The translations under genes were made by a program, and so were the position numbers. Positions 22,003 through 33,411 of a stretch of 64,000 nucleotides of DNA are shown here, piece by piece (within the stretch, counting starts at the first letter, position 1; each line of letters opens with the position of its first letter). The DNA is taken from assembly GCA_033239125.1 (NCBI GenBank), contig BSWB01000007.1, positions 103,963,582 to 104,027,581 of the forward strand, written 5' to 3'. Under the pieces are notes generated by a model. That model was not told the DNA's origin. It saw only the letters and a program-made list of their open reading frames with translations, and made no database searches. The DNA comes from Fagopyrum homotropicum. Lineage: Eukaryota; Streptophyta; Magnoliopsida; Caryophyllales; Polygonaceae.

Positions 22003-23555
22003 TGACGAGACTAAAAATCTATAGTCGTTGTCTTTTAGCTTTAGTCAAAGTAGATTACCTAACGTTACACTAACCGGATTGTATTATGTAAGTAAGGGTC
22101 AAACCCAAGAGAGTCTAGTTGAGTTTTGATTAGATTCAATTACCGAACTGTAACAAATGGGGGGGGGGGGGGGAGGGGGTGGATTGTAACAAAACAAGAC
22201 AAAAACACATAAAAATCAAGCAAAGATGGTGATAATAGATATGGAATGAGGAGCTACACTAGGTTGTATTTAGCATGCACACTAATTGGTTGGTTCTTTT
22301 TATAAGTTATTCACCAAAGTCTCATCTTGATCTTAGATATGTGTTGAGCCAACCACATCAACACAACTTAACGAGATTATTGATCCGTAAACCTACAAGA
22401 TCAAAGTACAAGTTAGCATTCTAGCAAAGACAAAGAGATATAAAGAATGAATAAATAAACCGTTAATCCTTATTTGTAGTTATATTCCTTTCCTTTAAGT
22501 AATTACAACCAGCTTTTACCTAAAGGTTTACTACTAGATTAAGGACCAGAACCCGGAATCAGTAAACCTAGTACTTTGCATGCATTAGACACTTAAGGTG
22601 ATCAATCTAAGTGATAAGAGACATGCAAACATAAGTTAAAGCTCAAGAAAATATAACACAAATTGACTGAATAGAACTTATATTATAAAAGACTTACAAC
22701 CAAGTAGCAATGCAGCTTCAAAACAACCCAATGTAGCAAAGTAAGCTAGAAACTCATTACAAGATGACACTAAGGAAAATAGAGCTTTTTGGGGAAAATG
22801 ATGAATGATTCTAGCAATCAGCCAAGAACTCTATTTATACTACAAATTACAATAAAAGGGAGTACATGGGTTGTCTGAATACCCACCTTAAATGTCATAA
22901 AGATGGTGCAAACAACCCGATTTAAGTCCTCTGGCGCTAAATCGCGAGGGCGGGCTTTAGGCTGTAGGGGCGGTTTAGGCCAAAACGTTTGATCTTCTTC
23001 TTGGCCGCTGGGGTGGCCTGGCAATCCCGTAGGACCGGTTCTTTAATGCCTCTTGAACATGTGACTCTTCATCTTTTTATCGTTTCTAATGACGATCCGT
23101 AGGGGCGGTTCAGTGCCACCGCAGGGGCGGCGACACTAGCTCTTCGGCTTCATAAGTCCGTAGGCTGGAGCGCAGGAAGAGGCGCAGGGGCGCCGGCTTC
23201 ACTTCTTCAGGGTGAGTCACCGCTGGGGCGGCCAGAGGCGGCCGCATGGGCGGTGAAAAGCTGGTTCCGGGCGCTGGTGAAGGCGCAGGCTACATTGCCG
23301 TAGTGCGGTGACACTACTCTATCGGGGCGGTGACACTACTCCACGGGGGCGGTGACACTGCTCCGCGAGGGCGGTGTGGCACCAAAAACATTTCTTCGTT
23401 TCTTTTCTTCAACTCCCAAGTGTTGCTAATACCTTCTTTTGCTTCATTTGGACTTTTTTTTATCTAGATCAAGGTATTAGTAGCACAAACTGACTCAAAG
23501 ACACTAAAAAGACACTAAAAACTATCATAATTGATAGTGATTCCATCACCTATCA
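22003..23555 (-). repeat. Athila-like LTR of the 5' terminus, outer complete copy
   Basis: On the minus strand it runs from TGATAGGTGATGG (23555) to the TGACGAGAC terminus at 22003, 1553 bp. A poly-G tract is at 22159-22178. A small duplication 'aaaaagacact' occurs near 23500. It is the true outer end of the element, directly joined to chromovirus pol at 23556. Confidence 0.85.
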
Positions 23556-25509
23556 CATGCGAGTTTACCGATGTTTTTGGAGAGCCTTCAGGCTTACTTC
23601 CATAGAGGAGTGTAGACTTTGGCATTGTTCTAGAGCCCGGAATGAGACCGATCTCGAAGGCTCCTTACCGCATGACGCTTATCGAGATGCTTGAGCTTAA
23701 GAGGCCGCTCGAGGAGTTAGGTGAGAAGGGCTTCATCCGCCATAGTGTGTCTCCTTGGGGCGCACCAATATTCTTTGTCAGAAAGCAAGACGGATTGATG
23801 AGGTTATGTATTGACTACCGAGAGCTTAACAAGGTGACAATCAAGAATAAGTACCCATTGTCCCGTATCGACGATATTTTGGACCAACTGCACGGAATTT
23901 TAGTGTTTTCTTGGATCAATCTGAGATCCGGATATCACCAGCTGAGGGTCAGAGAGCAAGACATAGTCAAGACGGCATTTCGGACCAGATACGGCTACTA
24001 CGAGTTTGTAGTGATGCCTTTCAGGCTTACAAATATGCCGCCGTGTTCATGGAGTTGATGAACAACATCTTCATCGACTTCCTATACTAGTTCGTGGCGG
24101 TCTTCATCGAAGATATTATGGTCTACTCTCGTAGAAGAGAGGAGCATCAGGACACTTAAGGATCGTACTCCAAGTCCTGCAGGATAGAGAGCTTTACGCT
24201 AAGCTCTCTAAGTGTGAGTTTTTGATGTCTGAGGTGGCCTTCCTTGGTCACAATATTTCCGCCGAAAGGATCAAGGTAGATCCGGCGAAGATCAAGGTAC
24301 GCAACTTCCTAGGATGGCGGGCTACTACCGTCGCTTTGTGGAGGCATTTTTAGTTATTACGTGACCCCTTACTTCCTTTCTAAGGAAGACTACGAGATTC
24401 GTGTGGTCCGTGCCGTGCCTACAGAGTTTTAAGGGGATGAAAAGAAGGCTGACCTCCGCTCCTATTTCAGCTCAATCTAAGGGCATTGAGGACTTTGTGG
24501 TTTATAGCGACGCATTCAAGCTCGGCTTGGGATGCGTTCTAATGCAGAAGTGTAAGTTTATAGCATACGCGTTGAGACAGTTGAAAAAGTATGAAGAGAA
24601 TTACCCTACCCACGATCTCGAGTTTGTTGTTGTTGTTCACGCTTTGAAGATCTAGAGACATTGTTTGTACGGAGCTACGTGTCAGATATTCATAGACCAT
24701 AAGATTCTGAAGTACATATTCACTCAGCGGGAGTTAAATAACCGCCAACGCATATGGTTGGAGTTGATTAAGGATTTTGATCTGGAGATCTTATACCACC
24801 CGGGGAAGGCAAATGTGGTAGCTGATGCTCTCAATAGGAAGACTCCTAGGAGATGATGATTACTCGGCTGACACCTCAGCCTTAATTAAAGCGAGACTTG
24901 GCATGGCTAGAGATTGATATCCACTTTTTGGATTCAGAGAGCCATTTATCCACCTTGGAGGTGTTACCTAATCAGTTGGTAGAGATCCGACAGAAGTAGG
25001 AGAATTGCCCAACATTGACACGGATCCGAGACAGGATGTCTCGGGGAGAGGCACCTCAGTTAAAAGTTTGTGCCGACGGAGTTTTGAGACGTCAGGAGCG
25101 AGTATGTGTGCCCTTAGATCGAGAGTTGAGACAACAGATCTTACAGGAGGCTCATTCCACACCTTACTGAGTGCATCCCGATTCGAGAAAGATGTATCTG
25201 GATATTAGACGCTCCTTCTGGTGGGGAGGTCTGAAGCTAGATGTGGCAAGATATGTAGCTCAGTGTGCGACCTGTCAGCAGGTCAAGATCGAGCATCATC
25301 GACCAGGAGGTGAGATACACCCACTTCCCGTCCCTCAGTGGAAGTGGGAGGACATCTCTATGAATTTTGTTACCGGTTTGAGACCAAGTCGAGGCTTTGA
25401 TGTCATTCTGGACATAGTAGATCGATTGACGAAGACCACACGTTTCATTCCCATCAAGACAATATGGCCGTTAAGTCTATTGGCAAATGAGTTCACGAGA
25501 CAGATAGTA
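23556..25509 (+). pseudogene. Chromovirus pol fragment: RT, RNase H, integrase
   Basis: This is the host element of the Athila-like insertion. RT has PISKAPYRM (23650), DKGFIR-type EKGFIRHS, SPWGAPIFFVRKQDG, CIDYRELNKVTIKNKYPL (23810-23865) and YEFVVMPF; the catalytic box reads FIEDI near 24100 in place of FIDDI, so a catalytic Asp is lost. RNase H and connection follow (24401-24856: YSDAFKLGLGCVLMQ, then YHPGKANVVADALNR). Integrase has CATCQQVK (25267) and the core start NFVTGLRPS (25360). Several frameshifts and stops separate these. It is cut at 25509 by an oppositely oriented LTR. The 5' half should lie left of the window. Confidence 0.85.
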
Positions 25510-27763
25510 TGTAACACCCTGAATCCGCGGGACTCGGAATGCCACATTGGGCTAGGATATCACAGTGGATCCTGACCTTAGCCTGAGAACAAGTTCACTG
25601 GACCTTACAACATGGCACTGACAGATCTAAAACAAATACATAAAACTGTATAAAATTGTACGACCAAAAGGTAAACAAGATAATAGCCGAGTATCAAACA
25701 TAACCCTCACACATGAGGTATACAAAACATCATCCTCACGCGAGAGGGAAACATAAACAACCCCAAAAGTCATAACCCCCTAATGTACAAGAGTCCTCGG
25801 CCTGTCACCCTGTCAGATCACTCAGCAGCTCGCCTATCCTGCAAGACATCTACAACATGGTATGAAACATTAGCTAACCATACATATATAAGGTAAGGCA
25901 TAAGCACAAACACAATCAAGAAAGACAAAAAACATAAGCATGCTATCACACATTTACCCATTTTATCATCTTTATATAATAGTCATTCACTCAAAATCGT
26001 ATATATATAGATAGATGAAACTATGTGACACGAGGAATGTATCATCCTTGCCTCTAGGCCTGCTAGCCATCTAGAAGTAGTGTCGGTCACACAACCCGTG
26101 TACCCTATGGGAGTTGATTGCGCCCTTCCTGTATATCAGGTGGCCTGATGTTAGAGAACCTCCTAGACTCCACGGAGGGATGAAAGGGAAAGGTTATCAC
26201 AGCCATGCATACAAGGCGATAAATAAAACATTGGTCGGTAATAATCGACATCACATGCTATCATATCAAGCATATAACACACACACCACTCATGCAAACA
26301 CCCAATATAAGGATGGTAGCTAAGTAAGTCCTACGGACTTACCTCAACCTCATACAAAACTCCACCACGATTAACCTCCAATCCTGAGAGGGACACTGCC
26401 TAATAACAAGGCGTAAAGATATATCAATCTTCTATCAATCAAAGGGGTCACACCTAGACCTAAGGGATCCATAGGATCATCCTCAATCTAAACCTCACAA
26501 CCTATAATCCTCAAAAGCCATTCAAGGCATAACATGATCATAACATTATTAACACACTCTCATCTACACCTAGCATGGTACTACACACTCGCACTAGGAA
26601 AGGAATAGGCAATGTCATCCATAAGAAAACTGGTGTAGGTGGGCGTAGGGGCGGCTGGTGTGCAGAAGGCACACATCCAGCTTCTCTTTGCTTTTTCACT
26701 CGATTCTCTTCACTTCTTCTTTAACCAGCAACCAAGCACATACATACATATACATATATTCATCAAATCAAGCCTATGAAGGCTTCCACAAGATCAATCT
26801 TGTGGAACCTAAGTTAGGGATGAAGAATGGAAGGAAAGAAGAAAGAAAGAAGGAAGATAGGAAGAAAGAGATGAAGAACTCACCAAGTTGTAACCTAATC
26901 AGAAGAGGAATCACACCACAACCTCAAGGCTGGCTCAACAAAGGCACAACAACATCAATCATCATCATCACAACAAAGCCAATCTCAAACTCTTCCAAAC
27001 TCACACAAAGATCAAAGAAGATCAAGATAGAGATCCAAAAAAGGAAGGAGAAGAAGATGAACGTGAGAGAGAAGATGAAGCTGAGGAAGATGAAGTAAAC
27101 CCTCATCAAGAAGCAAGAGAGGCTTATATAGGAAGCCAACCCAAAAGCACGAGTCAAGAGTCAACAAAGTCGGCTGCAACACACCCTAAACCGCAGGGGC
27201 GGCTCAAGGAGGTGCAGGTGCGGCCCAGGTAAACCGCAGGGGGCGGCCTTTGGCTCACGCAGGGGCGGTCTAGGCTAAATATGTGCCTCAACACTCACTC
27301 TCAGCTCCTTATAGACTAAGGCTCTTACATCTCACCCCCTAAAATCAAGTTTCGTCCCGAAACTTGAAAAATCCCAAATCCTCTCTGACCCATATGCCGA
27401 GTTATAACTCTGTCTCTATCGGAGGTATCATATCTCCGTTCAAAAGGTCACAACCTATATCAATCTATAACCTCAAAACACAAACATGGAGGAATCATTA
27501 ACTCCAGTAATCAAGGCCATAACACTACCCAAAAAGCATAGAGGAATCACATCTCTTGCCATACTCACATCACGGAGCCGACTCATCGGCCCTGTTTTTT
27601 CCAGTAGGGTGTAAAATACGATATCTCCATCGGTCGGTCCACAATAACCCAAACACGTCACAACTATTACATGGTCTCAAACCGGTAATAACCTCTATGG
27701 ACTCCAAAATTAGTCCACCACCACCCTAGAACAATTCATATAGTTCTAAATACCAGTAAAGAG
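25510..27763 (-). mobile_element. Tekay-like element 2, 3' LTR and stub of interior
   Basis: The 3' LTR spans 25510-27329 (1820 bp; TGTAACACCC to GCTCTTACA on the plus strand). It is followed by the polypurine phrase near 27330-27365 and a short minisatellite (27470-27600). No chromodomain is visible, so the interior is truncated, and the boundary with older DNA lies somewhere in 27600-27763. The LTR carries a TATA box (TATATAAG, near 27125, minus), GC words at 27190-27275 and 26645, and the splice-like inverted repeat at 26324-26342. Its insertion cut the pol fragment 23556-25509. Confidence 0.8.
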
Positions 27764-29518
27764 TGTTCGCTCCAAACGGTGTGTACAAGCTTTAAATTTA
27801 TAACCCTAGACGTAAGCTTAAAACAAGGATGCGAACCCGCAGTGTACGGGTCAATCGTAGTAAAAAGCAAGGAATTCCAGGGGTCGATCACAGGGACTTA
27901 GTGAAACAAAGTCCAATTACAATATGCTTATATGTAAATACTAACCACAAGAGGTAATCAAAATAATCAAAGATGATATAGAAGTCAATAAATGAAATAT
28001 GCAATTCTAGGGATTAAAGCATCTAGTTGTGGTTCCAACTCAAGATCTAAAGATAAGCGGACAAAGCTGAGATTTATGCTTAGGGAAGATATAACTAAAG
28101 TGGAATAGATCACCGGGTAAGTCTCACTACTCACTAATCCTAAATCATAACTCCTATTACCGGGTAAGTCTCAAGGGATTAAGATAAAAAACTATAACCT
28201 CAAACTAACACACCATCTAAGGGAATAGAATCAACCTTTTCCGGGTAAGTCTCAGGCTAACTCACAAAGAAGGGATGAAAGCACACTCAAACCCCAATAA
28301 AGGACAAACCTTTATTACCTATACTTATGATCTTAGGCAAGCAAACTAAGGAATTACCGGGTAAGTCTCATTCTAAGCTTGCATTGAACCAGGAAAGGTG
28401 TAATAAGAATAGGATTTGGCAAATTCTAACACTTAACTCTCAGTTTCGGATCAGATAAGTCACCTCGGTCAGCCAAATTCCACCCTGGCCGAAATGTTCA
28501 TCGACTGAGCGAGATGCTTAGGGTTAAGGTTAAAGACTCGAACTTTCAAGGTCCTATTGTGATTAAGATCATTCTATAATTGTTTTTCCCACAACCTTCA
28601 GCCAATCACCCTAGAATCACACAAAGAAATTAGCCACTCATCATCATGAAAGCAATGATCAAATATATGGGAAGAAGGTGAATATTTGAACAAGAAGAAT
28701 TTAATGAAAAGACTTCAATAACTGAATCAAATATCACAACAAAGCGTTCCTTAGATAAAAATCCAACAAGGCAAGACAACAAGGAAGGGAATCTAAGATA
28801 ATCTTACTAAAACCCTTCAAAAGCTATAAAAGCTATAATCTTCCTTCTTCAACCTTCAAAAAGGTTCTTCAAATCTCCCAACTGGAGTATGGCTGCTGCG
28901 GTGTAAAAACCCTGATCGATGGTATAGCATGCCCTTGGATTTGTGGAAATCCAACCCTTTTTATAGGAAAATAACCCTCCAAAGATAATATATCTTAGAA
29001 AGATCTTTTCCCATAAAAATAGGTAAAATATATGATCTAGCATATCTTCTTCCTTCCAGGAGCCAAGCCCAAAAATATAAGATCTCTTTCCAAAGATAAA
29101 AGATCTCAGCCAAGAATAAAATATTCTCGCCGCGTCCCAGGTGTTCGCCTCGGTCGAGTCGACTTCTCTGGATCACCTCGGTCGAGGTGAATCTGTGATC
29201 AACCGAGGTGAGTCACAACTGAATGTGAAATCTCTCAAATCTGGTCCAAAGTGAATCTCTAATCCATGGCTATGCTTCCTGGATGGTTCCTTATGTTCCT
29301 GAATGTAGCTCCAATTACTCCATAGCTCCTTTTACTCCTTTTTGATGCAAAACGTGCCATTTTACCTACGATTACAACAAAACTAGGTGTAGACCTCGGT
29401 TCCCGCAAAGGTAGATGAAATGGTAATATAATCACATATTATACATACAAACATGCAGATTATTGAAGATAAAACGTCCAAACAAACCCCAAAATATAGA
29501 CTATAATTCATGCTATCA
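27764..29518 (-). mobile_element. Solo LTR, family B, copy 2
   Basis: It starts TGTTCGCTCC and ends TGCTATCA, flanked by AAGAG on both sides (27759-27763, 29519-29523). It aligns with 15973-17885 along its length but is about 160 bp shorter, mainly because the palindromic-word cluster has fewer copies (29155-29215). The TATA box (TATAAAAAG) is near 28965 on the minus strand. Confidence 0.85.
29173..29190 (-). repeat. Perfect family B palindromic word
   Basis: TCACCTCG-GT-CGAGGTGA is an inverted repeat of 8-bp arms around GT. In copy 1 of the family the arms are mostly degenerate but present in more copies. Confidence 0.7.
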
Positions 29519-29523
29519 AAGAG

Positions 29524-30486
29524 ATTCTAAATTAGACTATGATTACCAGATTGAGCAATATCCAATACAAAGTTGACATATAGTAACTTTCGTTGGTATA
29601 CAATGGTTGCACATCTCTACCGAGTAAACATCTTCACAAAAATTTTGAGATGTAGAGTTTCTAAACACCGAAAGGGGTGAATGTGAAAGCTCGAATATCA
29701 AAACAAAAATTTCTAAATTGATTAACAAGGTGAAATGAAACGGATGAATTGTAACACGAAAGTTGGAATATCGATTCGGGAGCAAGACGAGAGAGATTAA
29801 ATTTGTTATGGAAAATGAGGTTTAGATGAACTGGATGATTTTTAATTAGTTTGAAGGTACCTGGGCTCCAACTTCAAAGAGAGCAAATGGAAGAAAGATT
29901 AAACACAAATTCAAATAATGAGAAAGAAAGCAAACCCGATGCGTGCCCTTCCAGAAAATTTGGGGACAAATATTTCCATCATCAACCATCAGCTCCCATA
30001 AGTTACTCCTGGGAAGTTGATAGAAATGAGGATTTTTTATCTAGTAAACGCTCCCATAAGCTCCCTTCAGCTACCATCATCTTGGCCTCTCAAACACCTC
30101 ACTCCATTTTCCTTCAGCTACCATCAACTCTCATAAGCTCCAAATGCTAGTAAACGCTACCTTCATCTGCTTTCCAAATAGACACGTAGGGTCTGTTTGA
30201 GAAGCAGATGAAGTCTACATCGAGGTATTAACCTATATGGCTATATATTTCTGTCATTGTTGAATTTTGAAAACTTTTTTCGCTTTAAATTAAAAGTATA
30301 GAATCGTATTTTTCATATACCTTTTCTTTATAGTCTTGATAAATAGTTTAAATTACGTTGAGATTAATCATTGTAATTGATAATACAATAGATTTCATAT
30401 GAAATTAGGGCATTGGGATGATTTGATTTCTTAAAATACATATGATTACTACATAAACACCTAATTTAGATACAAATTATCATATA
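29524..30486. other. Intergenic DNA, possible degraded MITE
   Basis: I find no convincing gene. Between about 29990 and 30210 the phrases 'cccataagctccc' and 'cttcagctaccatca' recur, ending in TAGGGTCTGTTTGAGAAGC. This is the look of degraded hAT-like miniature elements, but terminal repeats and target duplications could not be paired by eye. A short plus-strand ORF (29851-30150) has no recognisable domain. Confidence 0.3.
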
Positions 30487-31121
30487 TCAAGCACGTTTGA
30501 CAAGAGAAAACATGATTTCGCCTAAGTTCCTAGGATAGCAAGTGAAACTATGGTGGTTGTATTTGGAAGCCTCCAATGCCGGGGTAGGACTTGTCTGTGA
30601 AAACGAGGATGACAATGAGTTAGATGAGGATAACAATGATGAAATAGAACTTCTTGGAGTCAGTGTCATCAACTCTCCATCGAATTTCCATAAATAACTC
30701 CCGTCGACATCACTCTCAACTTTCACAACTTGTTCAACACGGTCAGAAATTGACCCTGTAGAAACGTTGTGACGTGGACTCGCCTTCTTGCCCTGTTGAA
30801 ACACTTCCATAATCGTCTTGTTGATGTTCTTACCTTTCTTAACCTTCCTCTTGATCTGCTTCCACAACCATGCAACGGAGGGCTTGGTTGTAGAGCTCTC
30901 CTCGCCGTCTACTTGAACGCTCAGTTTTGGAAATTAAAACCTAAGCTCAGGAACGCAGGGGGCGGACTAAGAGGTGGCAAGGTGTTGCTCAGTTGGGGCT
31001 CTAATGGCTTCCCTGGCTCTTCCTCCCACTTGAATGGAACGCCTTCCGGGCCCCGATAGTATATGCGGGATGAATTTCCAATTGTCGATTGTCGGGAGAG
31101 CATCATCCCACCCAAATACAT
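30487..31121 (-). pseudogene. DUF688-like plant gene, frameshifted
   Basis: The minus strand encodes, from ATG 31121, a basic leader then YYRGPEGVPFKWEEEPGKP, the hallmark segment of the plant DUF688 family (function unknown), a proline-rich stretch (LPPLSPPP), and after a frame change near 30940 the segment SVAWLWKQIKRKVKKGKN and a Ser-rich C-terminus ending at 30487. Together about 200 residues. The frame change fits loss of one A in the run TTTTAATTT; no splice sites bracket it. A TA-rich run at 31170-31186 could hold the TATA box. It is the best candidate for a host gene in the window; a sequencing error would make it intact. Family assignment is from the GPEGVPFKWE motif only. Confidence 0.55.
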
Positions 31122-32192
31122 TGTTGTATCGTTACACTTTTCCTACGATCCTCATCACGGTAGTCCATCTATATATATATATAGGAATGCATGCTTGTAA
31201 GTTGTGATATTAGCTGGCCGGTACTACATGACCGTGATTTTTGCAATGGCTCACATGCATGCAATATAAAAGGTAGGTAGCAAGTACGTAGGTTGCATGG
31301 TTTTTAAGTATGATATTGACCACCATATTTTTATAATTAACAAGGGATTTTGCTTCTTTTGCATTGCGAAGCTAATGATGTGAAATTGAAATCCTCTATG
31401 TATTGCTGAGTATCTAAAGTAGTTAGAAAAAGAGTGGCATGTGCAATCTATGTACGTGGATGAGCCCTTAAGACATGCAAGGGGTTAGCTTTCCTTGGCA
31501 CTCACAGTACCGTTTTGAATATTTGGGTCCTTATATTGCACGATACAACCTATTGCACGAAAGGGCTCATATTTTCCGTCTTTTTTCTCATATTTGCTTT
31601 CGGTTGAAGCTTGAATCTTCATTTTTTTTTATTTTATGGTAACATTACACAAACTTTTTGGTCAAATTGCCGGAGATGACATCGGATCCGTTCGGTTAAA
31701 AGTAGTTGAATAGAATTAAGGGGTCGAAATTTATGAAAAACGTTAGACCTTAAAGATAGATTAAGGGAATTAATGGTTGAAGGAGAGATTCTTATAAATT
31801 GGTGGGACTATAAGCTTTGGGGGGAATGTAAAAACTAACATGGACCTTTAAAATTGTGTAAACAAGCCCAATTTGTGGGTCACTTGTTGAACTTAGTTCA
31901 AATATAAATATCGCCGCAGACAAGTTTTTCTCATATCGTCATTTATTTAATTTTTATAAATGGAAAGCGGTTCGAGCGGTGTGTCGTTTAATGGGTCGAA
32001 AGGTTAAAAAAGATCGGCAGATGGACTAACCGTAATAAAATGTCACACAACAAAGGAGAAAAAGAAATACACAAATACATCAAAAGAAACCTGAAAGTAA
32101 AAAAGTTTTCAAGGAAAAGCATGATGATCCAACCAACATGAGTCAACGAACATAAACGTTCATCTTCCAAGGAAGTACACACGAAAGAAGTC
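31122..32192. other. Intergenic DNA
   Basis: AT-rich sequence with a TA microsatellite at 31171-31183 upstream of the DUF688-like gene. No ORF with a recognisable domain and no paired repeats were found. Confidence 0.4.
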
Positions 32193-33346
32193 TGTGACAA
32201 CTCCACCTTTGTTATTAAGTGTTTTATTTAATGATGGAAGACTTAACATAAAAAGCGGTTTTTATAACTAACAAATATCGATTATATTTCTAGATCGCTT
32301 GTCTTGGTTTGTTTGTTAAAAGTGTGTAGGTCATGGACAATATCAAGAGAAGATCTTGGCGGAAGCATTACTACAACAACCAAACAAACAAACGAGAAGA
32401 TCTAATAGAGTTAAGTTTGAAGAGAGAATCGTGGAGAAGGTGTCATTAAAGATTTCAAAAGCCTATGAAGAAGTTTGTTGAAGATCTCGAACGGCTATGG
32501 AGAAGATCTTGACAAAGATCTCCTTGAAGACATCCAACGACTATCAAGAAAACATTTGGAGAGAAGATCTTGGAGAAGATCGTGTTCAAAGATTCTAATC
32601 AAACGGCTAGTACTCAAACGACAGATGAGAAGATCTCGTTCAACAAACAAATGGATTTTGTGGAGGAAAGAATTTTGCAACGCCTAGAAGAAGATCCTCC
32701 ATAGAAGACTATAAAAGACACATCGGTTGAAGATGAATATACCAAGCCTACAAGCGGTCATTCAAGACATCTTTATCGATCCAAAAGTTGATATTCCTCT
32801 TTGGCGTACTTAAGTTTATTTGTTAGAGTGAGATAAATACAAGAGCTATATTGGCATATCATCTTAGTGTTATACTCGAGTGTGTTACTCTGCGAAATAA
32901 CTAGGCTATTATTGCTAGAATAGGAGTTGATTAGATCGTAGCATTGAGGCTACACTGAGAGAAGAAGGGAAGTTCTTCTAGGTTGTATCTAGGACTCACA
33001 ACAAGTAGATAATAGATAGTTAGAATCCTAAGCTCGGAAACCCTAGGCGGAGAGTAGGCTGTTAGGGCCGAACTTCGTAACCATATCGTGTGTCGATCTT
33101 TTAATTTCTACACTTTCTATCCCTTATATTGTGACTAACAATCTTCTGCAGGTTTCGAAGTCAAAGTCTTGAGATTCACTTCAAAGCCTTGAGAAACAGT
33201 TTTGTCACTAAGCTTAGAGATCGACTTCAAGGCCTTGAGATTCATTTCAAAGCCTTAGTATCCGATATTGCGAAAAGTTCTCATACTCTATTCACCCCCC
33301 CTTCTAGAGTATTTATATCCTTATTAATCCCCTACTCGGTTCTTCA
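32193..33346 (+). repeat. 5' LTR of Sirevirus-like element A
   Basis: It begins TGTGACAACTCC and ends CGGTTCTTCA before a decayed primer site. The start resembles the Sirevirus array LTR start (TGTTAACTCCACC on its own strand). Near its end it has the word TCAAGGCCTTGA (33227-33238) and relatives (33175-33260), then the phrase TCTAGAGTATTTATATCC. A related LTR is on the minus strand at 59772-60560. Confidence 0.7.
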
Positions 33347-33361
33347 ATTGTTATCAAAGCT
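33347..33361 (+). other. Decayed Met primer site of element A
   Basis: ATTGTTATCAAAGCT stands where ATTGGTATCAGAGCT is found in sister elements; two substitutions are apparent. Confidence 0.6.
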
Positions 33362-33411
33362 AGACTCACGTATATTGGTTTAACCATCAGTGAGTCTAAT
33401 CATGAACTCTA

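Larger units (their letters stand above)
1..23555 (-). mobile_element. Athila-like Ty3/gypsy element with compound LTR termini (left end outside window)
   Basis: Read on the minus strand the order is LTR, primer site, second LTR, pol C-terminus, GC-rich spacer, env-like gene, polypurine tract, LTR array. The primer site TGGCGCCGTTGCCGGGGA is complementary to the 3' end of plant tRNA-Asp, the primer used by Athila elements. The env-like ORF between pol and the 3' LTR is also an Athila trait. Gag and nearly all of pol are missing, so this copy is non-autonomous. The right terminus (CCTATCA at 23549-23555 on the plus strand) abuts chromovirus pol, so the element inserted there. The left terminus lies before position 1, so the target duplication cannot be checked. 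The lineage call rests on primer, gene order and pol C-terminus, not on a full RT. Confidence 0.75.

Noticed and set aside
26658..27157. 146-codon Lys-rich and 77-codon hydrophobic ORFs on opposite strands
   Set aside because: They are low-complexity sequence within the R/U5 region of a Tekay-like LTR, complementary to each other, with no domain.
29851..30150. 99-codon ORF on the plus strand
   Set aside because: It has no recognisable motif and runs through repeated phrases of a likely degraded MITE.
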